Positions 60,151 through 64,000 of a DNA stretch of 64,000 nt are shown here, piece after piece. Where the stretch lies: assembly GCF_001905795.1 (NCBI RefSeq), contig NZ_LIXJ01000003.1:592332-656331 (forward strand), read 5' to 3'. Position numbers and translations under genes: made by a program. The notes under the pieces are model-generated. The model worked only from the letters and a program-made list of their open reading frames with translations, did not search any database and had not been told where the DNA came from. The first letter of the stretch is position 1; each line of letters opens with the position of its first letter. This DNA is from Streptomyces sp. CB01580 (GTDB taxonomy: Bacteria > Actinomycetota > Actinomycetes > Streptomycetales > Streptomycetaceae).

Positions 60151-60168
60151 ACTGAGCGACCGCTTAGT
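60151..60168. promoter_or_regulatory. TetR-type operator upstream of the fabG-SDR operon
   Basis: ACTGAGCGACCGCTTAGT is an inverted repeat of two 8-bp arms with one mismatch. It closely resembles the AAGCG...CGCTT sites of TetR-family regulators of fatty-acid and acyl-CoA genes. No TetR gene is adjacent, so the regulator acts from elsewhere. Confidence 0.7.
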
Positions 60169-60249
60169 ACCTTCAGCAGACGAGACGCTAGAAGCCCCGG
60201 CACCCGGTGTCAACGGCCCACGGCCGCAGGGGCGCATGTCACATGGCTC

Positions 60250-60292
60250 GGCGCCGCCCGGAACACCGCGGGCGGGTGTTCCGGGCGGCGCC
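60250..60292 (-). terminator. Terminator after the HipA-like/DUF3037 operon
   Basis: GGCGCCGCCCGGAACACC pairs with its exact complement in an 18-bp stem with a 7-base loop. It lies 51 bases past the DUF3037 stop codon and insulates the fabG operon. Confidence 0.9.
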
Positions 60293-60342
60293 GTGCGCCG
60301 GGCCGGGCGGTGGCGTGGTGGACGCGAAGGAGCGGGGAGGGC

Positions 60343-60726
60343 TCAGCGCACCAGCAGGTCGAGCAGCCGCTCCGCCTCGGCCCCGGGGTCGGAGGTGAGG
60401 CCGCTGTGCACGGGCCCCGGCTGGATCACGGTGGAGCGCGGCGCGATCAGCCACCGGAAGCGGCGACCCGCGTCGTCACCCGCGGCCTGACCGGCGTCGG
60501 CGCCGCCCTGGCAGACGCCCTCGACGGCGTGCAGTGCGGCCCGTACACCGGCCACGTCCGCGGCGGGATCCAGCATCATCAGCTTGGCCTCGTCGAGATG
60601 CGTGCGGGCGGCGACGAAGCCCCGCGCACGGCAGTAGACGACCACGCCCGCGTTGAAGCACTCGCCGCGCTGCACCCGTGGCACCACGCGCAGCAGGGCG
60701 TACTCGAAGACATCGCGCTCGCTCAC
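60343..60726 (-). CDS. DUF3037 family protein
   Basis: A 127-residue protein with a GTG start that overlaps the stop of the HipA-like gene (GTGA). EYALLRVVPRVQRGECFNAGVVVYCRARGFVAARTHLDEAKLMMLDP is the DUF3037 signature. The pair HipA-like kinase plus DUF3037 recurs widely in bacteria, where a shared unknown function is assumed. A terminator follows. Confidence 0.92.
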   Translation of the reverse strand: MSERDVFEYALLRVVPRVQRGECFNAGVVVYCRARGFVAARTHLDEAKLMMLDPAADVAGVRAALHAVEGVCQGGADAGQAAGDDAGRRFRWLIAPRSTVIQPGPVHSGLTSDPGAEAERLLDLLVR

Positions 60727-61598
60727 CGGTGGCCGTCCTCGTCGTTCGTGTCGGTGCCGTCCTCGTCGTTCTTCCTGGTGGGGTGCGGCCAGGGATCGCC
60801 CCCGGTCAGCCAGCCGGGCGCCTGCGACGGCCTGGGGGGCGTGGGCCCGGCCATCGTGATCCGCTCGTGAATGGTCGCGGCGCGGGGAAGCAGCGCCGCC
60901 ACGTAGGCGCGGCGCAGCTCGTCCGTGGAGTCGAAGCCCGGCTCGTCGACCAGCCATTCGTCGGGGATCTCTGCCGTGACCTCGGTGAGCAGTTCCTCGG
61001 TGACCAGCGGCGCGAGTTCGGCGGCCGCCGCCGCTATGTCGGGGGCGAAGGGAGCGAGCGCGTGGTCCGACGCGTCGTACGGCTTGGCGGCGGACGCCTG
61101 GGCGCCGGGCCAGTTGTGGTGCCAGATCATGGTGGCACCGTGGTCGATGAGCCACAGATCGCCGTGCCACACCAGCATGTTCGGATTGCGCCAGGACCGG
61201 TCGACGTTATTGATCAGCGCGTCGAACCAGACGACGCGTCCGGCTTCCCGGGGATCGACCTGGTAGGCGAGCGCGTCGAATCCGATGGACCCGGGCAGGA
61301 AGTCCATCCCGAGGTTCAGCCCGCCGCTGGCCTTCAGGAGCTCCTGCACCTCCTGGTCGGGCTCCGCGAGCCCGATGACGGGGTCGAGCTGGATCCGTAC
61401 GAGTTCGGGAACGCGCAGCCCGAGCCGCTGCCCGAGCCGGCCGCAGACGACCTCCGCGACGAGCGTCTTGCGGCCCTGTCCGGCGCCGGTGAACTTCATG
61501 ACGTACGTGCCGAGGTCGTCGGCCTCGACGATCCCGGGGAGCGAGCCGCCCTCACGCAAAGGGGTGACGTAACGGGTCGCTGTCACTTCTGTGAGCAT
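60723..61598 (-). CDS. HipA-like kinase family protein
   Basis: A 291-residue protein with a kinase-like fold: GSLPGIVEADDLGTYVMKFTGAGQGRKTLVAEVVCGRLGQ, VPELVRIQLD, and the HipA-type catalytic region VWFDALINNVDRSWRNPNMLVWHGDLWLIDHGATMI, in which the Asp/Asn residues correspond to HipA's catalytic and metal ligands. HipA is a protein kinase in persister formation; this family is shorter and lacks a HipB partner. It is coupled to the DUF3037 gene. Substrate unknown. Confidence 0.88.
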   Translation of the reverse strand: MLTEVTATRYVTPLREGGSLPGIVEADDLGTYVMKFTGAGQGRKTLVAEVVCGRLGQRLGLRVPELVRIQLDPVIGLAEPDQEVQELLKASGGLNLGMDFLPGSIGFDALAYQVDPREAGRVVWFDALINNVDRSWRNPNMLVWHGDLWLIDHGATMIWHHNWPGAQASAAKPYDASDHALAPFAPDIAAAAAELAPLVTEELLTEVTAEIPDEWLVDEPGFDSTDELRRAYVAALLPRAATIHERITMAGPTPPRPSQAPGWLTGGDPWPHPTRKNDEDGTDTNDEDGHR

Positions 61599-62230
61599 TT
61601 CCCCAGGCTATCCATTCGTCCGACCGGGCCATCGAAAGGGGCACGCCCCTTCCCCGCGCCACCGCTCGGGCCGCGCACAGCACCCTTCGCCCGCTTCATC
61701 GCGCGGCAACAACAGGCGCCCTGCGCCCGTTTCGCAGGGCGGACGGCCTACGGTGCACAACCGCTCCACGCACATCCCCCGGCGGCGCCCCCCGCCGCCT
61801 CCGCTCCCCCGGACAACCGGCCGCTCACTCGCCACACCTTCGCACCCAGGCGGACCGGTCGACCACCCGGATGTCCCGACTCGCCCGGCAGACGGGCGAG
61901 TTCACCACCCGGGCGACCATGACACGGGCATCCGGGGACACCCTCGCGCAGAGCCCGCCGGACCGGCCGACACCACGCGCGCCGACACGCGGCCATCTGC
62001 CGCGCCCGACGACAGCACACCCCTCGACATGCCATCGGCCCACTCCCGCGAGACATCCCGACCGCCCCATTTACTCCCTTCCTCCCCTTATCGATCAGGT
62101 GAAATACCTCACGAGACAGCCGTTCAACGTTCAACTAGATCTCGCGTAGGGTTCGGATATACCCGGACAACCCGGTATGAGTTCCGTGGCCGCCAACCCT
62201 GCGGTCGCGGAAGGAGCAAGGAGAACGACA
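61599..62230. other. Intergenic region upstream of the small secreted protein
   Basis: This 632-base gap has no gene with clear codon bias. At 62122-62135 the heptamer GTTCAAC is repeated twice in tandem, followed by AGATCTCGCGTAGGGT, a possible promoter, and the imperfect repeat ATACCCGG/CCCGGTAT near 62159-62178. AAGGAGCAAGGAG, the ribosome binding site of the next gene, lies at about 62213-62225. Confidence 0.5.
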
Positions 62231-62659
62231 ATGCTGAACCGCATGATCGGACGGCGGATCGCCGCCACGGCCGTCGCCACCGCAATCGCCGGTGGTGCGC
62301 TGCTGGCAGGCTCCGGCGCCGCCTCTGCGGCACCCCGCCCCGCGGCCGAGCGAGCGGCGACCGTCTCTCACTCCGTGAGCACCAGCGGGCACGGAGGATG
62401 GGACGACCACCGCAGCGATCGCGGCCACAACGGCCACCACTCGGACCGCTACAGCAGCTGGGACCGCGACCACCGCTCGGACCGCGACAGCCGCTGGGAC
62501 GGCTACCGCACCTGGTACCGCACCGGCAGCAGCTGGTACAGCGACGACCACGGCCGCCACTACCGCTACGACGGCCACCGTCTCTACCACTCGGTCCACG
62601 GCACGTGGATCGCGGTGACCAGCCTTCCGCACGGCTTCGGCCACCACATCTTCCGCTGA
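62231..62659 (+). CDS. Small secreted His/Asp/Tyr-rich protein
   Basis: A 142-residue protein with GGAGAACGAC before the ATG and a Sec signal (RRIAATAVATAIAGGALLAGSGAASAAPRP). The mature part is rich in His, Asp, Arg and Tyr/Trp with repeats (WDDHRSDRGHNGHHSDRYSSWDRDHRSDRDSRWDG), then a patterned aromatic end (YRTWYRTGSSWYSDDHGRHYRYDGHRLYHSVHG). It may bind metal or the cell surface, but no family is recognised. It has its own terminator. Confidence 0.78.
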   Translation: MLNRMIGRRIAATAVATAIAGGALLAGSGAASAAPRPAAERAATVSHSVSTSGHGGWDDHRSDRGHNGHHSDRYSSWDRDHRSDRDSRWDGYRTWYRTGSSWYSDDHGRHYRYDGHRLYHSVHGTWIAVTSLPHGFGHHIFR

Positions 62660-62670
62660 TCCCGGGATGA

Positions 62671-62700
62671 GCTGCACCGCCGCCCTCAAGGCGGTGCAGC
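62671..62700 (+). terminator. Terminator after the secreted-protein gene
   Basis: GCTGCACCGCC pairs with GGCGGTGCAGC over an 8-base loop, an 11-bp stem 12 bases after the stop codon. Confidence 0.82.
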
Positions 62701-62730
62701 CGCCCCCGGTGCCCAGGAGTTGATCAGGCC

Positions 62731-63147
62731 ATGGCCTACCACTTGGACAAGTCGCTCGACATGGAACTCGTGCTCGCCCCTGACGAGCACGTCACGGTGC
62801 CCGCTTCCCTGCGCTACGGATCGGACGATCCGTACGCCGTGACCTTCGCCTTCCACACTGGTACCGAAGCACCGGTGACGTGGACCTTCGCCCGCGACCT
62901 CCTGGCCGACGGTGTCCTCCGGCCGACCGGTGACGGGGACATACGCCTCTGGCCGAGCGGCGCCGGGCACGGGATGGTGCTCAACCTCGCCCTTTCCTCC
63001 CCGGCGGGCCGGGCCCGGCTCGCCGCCCCGCTCCGCGTGGTGACCGACTGGCTGACCCATACGTATCACCTGGTTCCGGCCGGGCGGGAGACGGACGACC
63101 TCGACGTGGAGGCCGAGCTCTGCCGCCTGCTGCACGGAGCGGGCTGA
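62731..63147 (+). CDS. SsgA-like sporulation protein (SALP)
   Basis: A 138-residue protein with the SsgA/SsgB fold: LDMELVLAPDEHVTVPASLRYGSDDPYAVTFAFHTG, VTWTFARDLLADGVLRPTGDGDIRLWP and a C-terminal helix (LDVEAELCRLLHG). SALPs control septum placement and cell-wall remodelling in sporulation-specific division in filamentous actinomycetes, interacting with FtsZ in the SsgB case. Which paralogue this is cannot be said from sequence. Its presence supports the Streptomyces assignment. Confidence 0.93.
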   Translation: MAYHLDKSLDMELVLAPDEHVTVPASLRYGSDDPYAVTFAFHTGTEAPVTWTFARDLLADGVLRPTGDGDIRLWPSGAGHGMVLNLALSSPAGRARLAAPLRVVTDWLTHTYHLVPAGRETDDLDVEAELCRLLHGAG

Positions 63148-63781
63148 CGATCCGGGCCGGGCACCCCGTCACCCGACCGGTCCACGCTCTTCTCCCGCGG
63201 GCCCCGATCGGCGAGCCCGCGCACCGGACCCCGCGAGTTTCACTCGACCGGCCCCGCCCGCGAGGCCGTTCGGCACACGGCCGCCGCCCTCCCCCGCCCC
63301 GGGCCTTCCGGGCAAAGGGCCGTACGGACCTCCGCGGAACCGGACGACCACCGGTGCGCGAGATCGAGATGCCGCCCCAGGGCGACGTAACTAGCCTCCG
63401 AACCGGGACGCATCGGGTCCCCCCTCCCGGCTTCGGCCTCTCCCGGACACAGTTCGGAGATCCCATGGACCACCCGCTCGGACCGTGCCGCGCGGTGCCC
63501 ATCGCCGCCCGCCCCACCGTCGTCACCGCGGGGTGCCCGTCCTCCGCGACCGAGTCCCCGCACGGGCCCGGTACCGGCCGACCGGCCACGGCACGGCCCG
63601 CTCGGGAACGGACATCGCTCCCGCCGTGAGGGCGGCCACCGCCGAAGTCGACAGCCGCGGCGACCAGCCCTTCGGCAGGACCGGTCCGCGGGCCGGCCCG
63701 TGCCGTACCTGATCCAGCCGAGTACCGACCGGCCGACGGGTGGGAGCAAGCCTCCCGGCCCCGGGGCCATGGAGCGTTCTC
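63148..63781. other. Intergenic region before the amidohydrolase
   Basis: This 634-base gap contains frames without codon bias. An open frame at 63354-63629 has no known motif or good ribosome binding site. I see no hairpin strong enough to name. Confidence 0.4.
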
Positions 63782-64000
63782 ATGATCAACGTCATGCCAG
63801 TGGACGGCGTTTCCCCCGCGCCCGACGCACGGGAACCGGCCGATCTGATCGTCCGCAACGGCCGTGTGTTCACCGGGGACCGCGCACGCCCCGCCGTCTC
63901 GGCCCTCGCCGTACGCGACGGCCGTATCACCGCGATGGGCGACGACTCGGACGTCGCTCCCTTCGTGGGACGGCGGACCAGGGTGGTCGACGCGCTCAAC
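63782..64000 (+). CDS. Amidohydrolase family protein (YtcJ-like), 3' end outside the window
   Basis: The first 73 residues are present. They show the beta-sandwich start of a TIM-barrel amidohydrolase: ADLIVRNGRVFTGDRARPAVSALAVRDGRITAMGDDSDVAP and FVGRRTRVVDALN, in which the region before the first metal His is reached. The likely start is the ATG at 63782, or an internal ATG at 63794. The substrate cannot be predicted. Confidence 0.82.
   Translation, partial: MINVMPVDGVSPAPDAREPADLIVRNGRVFTGDRARPAVSALAVRDGRITAMGDDSDVAPFVGRRTRVVDALN

Noticed and set aside
63354..63629. Open frame of 91 codons between the SALP gene and the amidohydrolase
   Set aside because: Pro/Arg/Thr-rich translation without family resemblance and without a good ribosome binding site.
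1..64000. CRISPR array, tRNA, rRNA or IS element
   Set aside because: I saw no regularly spaced direct repeats, no cloverleaf at the att site or elsewhere, and no transposase; the att site is a protein gene, not a tRNA.

Overview
The window is from the chromosome of a Streptomyces-type actinomycete. The reasons are very high GC with GC-rich third codon positions, frequent GTG starts, short GTGA/ATGA overlaps between operon partners, an SsgA-like sporulation protein, an ECF41 sigma factor and a divergent third EF-Tu gene of the tuf3 type. Gene order (methionine gamma-lyase, Lrp regulator, sbcCD, tuf, uppP, ung, two SDR genes) fits the conserved left-hand part of Streptomyces chromosomes as I remember it; I could not run a synteny search.

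Layout. 1-6.0 kb: end of a NarL-type sensor kinase with its response regulator, a ROK regulator, a GntR/UTRA regulator with a DasR-like operator, an ECF41 sigma factor, and a deletion scar that fuses the C-terminal remnants of an EamA transporter and a MocR regulator. 6.4-17.7 kb: secreted PhoD phosphatase, SWIM protein plus DUF6493-like protein, a membrane-linked ACT/GNAT protein, a methionine gamma-lyase divergent from an Lrp/AsnC regulator, and a DUF885 metallo-hydrolase. 18.0-33.0 kb: sbcDC nuclease, ornithine-cyclodeaminase-like enzyme, YigZ/IMPACT protein, CoA-binding protein, AAC(3)-like acetyltransferase, XRE-cupin regulator, two left-handed beta-helix proteins, a hotdog protein, a membrane-anchored Pro/Gln-rich protein, MFS transporter, spermidine-synthase-like protein and a patatin-like hydrolase.

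33.95-47.52 kb: a mobile element of about 13.6 kb is inserted in the tuf3-like gene. The EF-Tu reading frame stops after Tyr88 (right end) and resumes at Ile89 (left end); joining the halves over a shared GTA triplet restores the DYIKNM motif. The two inner ends form an attP with 11-bp inverted repeats around a 26-bp core, next to a large serine integrase. The element carries a ribbon-helix-helix repressor with three copies of its likely operator, many small cysteine-rich proteins, proteins resembling a small terminase subunit and a short scaffold, a 1555-residue tape measure protein with M23 peptidase and lytic transglycosylase domains, and an XRE/DUF5919-like regulator facing three translationally coupled small genes. 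No large terminase, portal, capsid, tail tube, baseplate or lysis gene is visible. It is therefore a degenerate prophage or, more interestingly, a phage satellite that brings its own tape measure.

47.8-64.0 kb: core host genes resume: TVP38-like membrane protein, uppP, a LapA-like small membrane protein, universal stress protein, apolipoprotein N-acyltransferase, a Gfo/Idh/MocA oxidoreductase, a small lipoprotein, a TPR-like protein, uracil-DNA glycosylase, a peptide-binding ABC lipoprotein, two SDR/FabG genes behind a TetR-type operator, a HipA-like kinase with DUF3037 partner, a small secreted His/Asp-rich protein, an SsgA-like protein and the start of an amidohydrolase. Many genes are separated by perfect long-stem hairpins that act as terminators.
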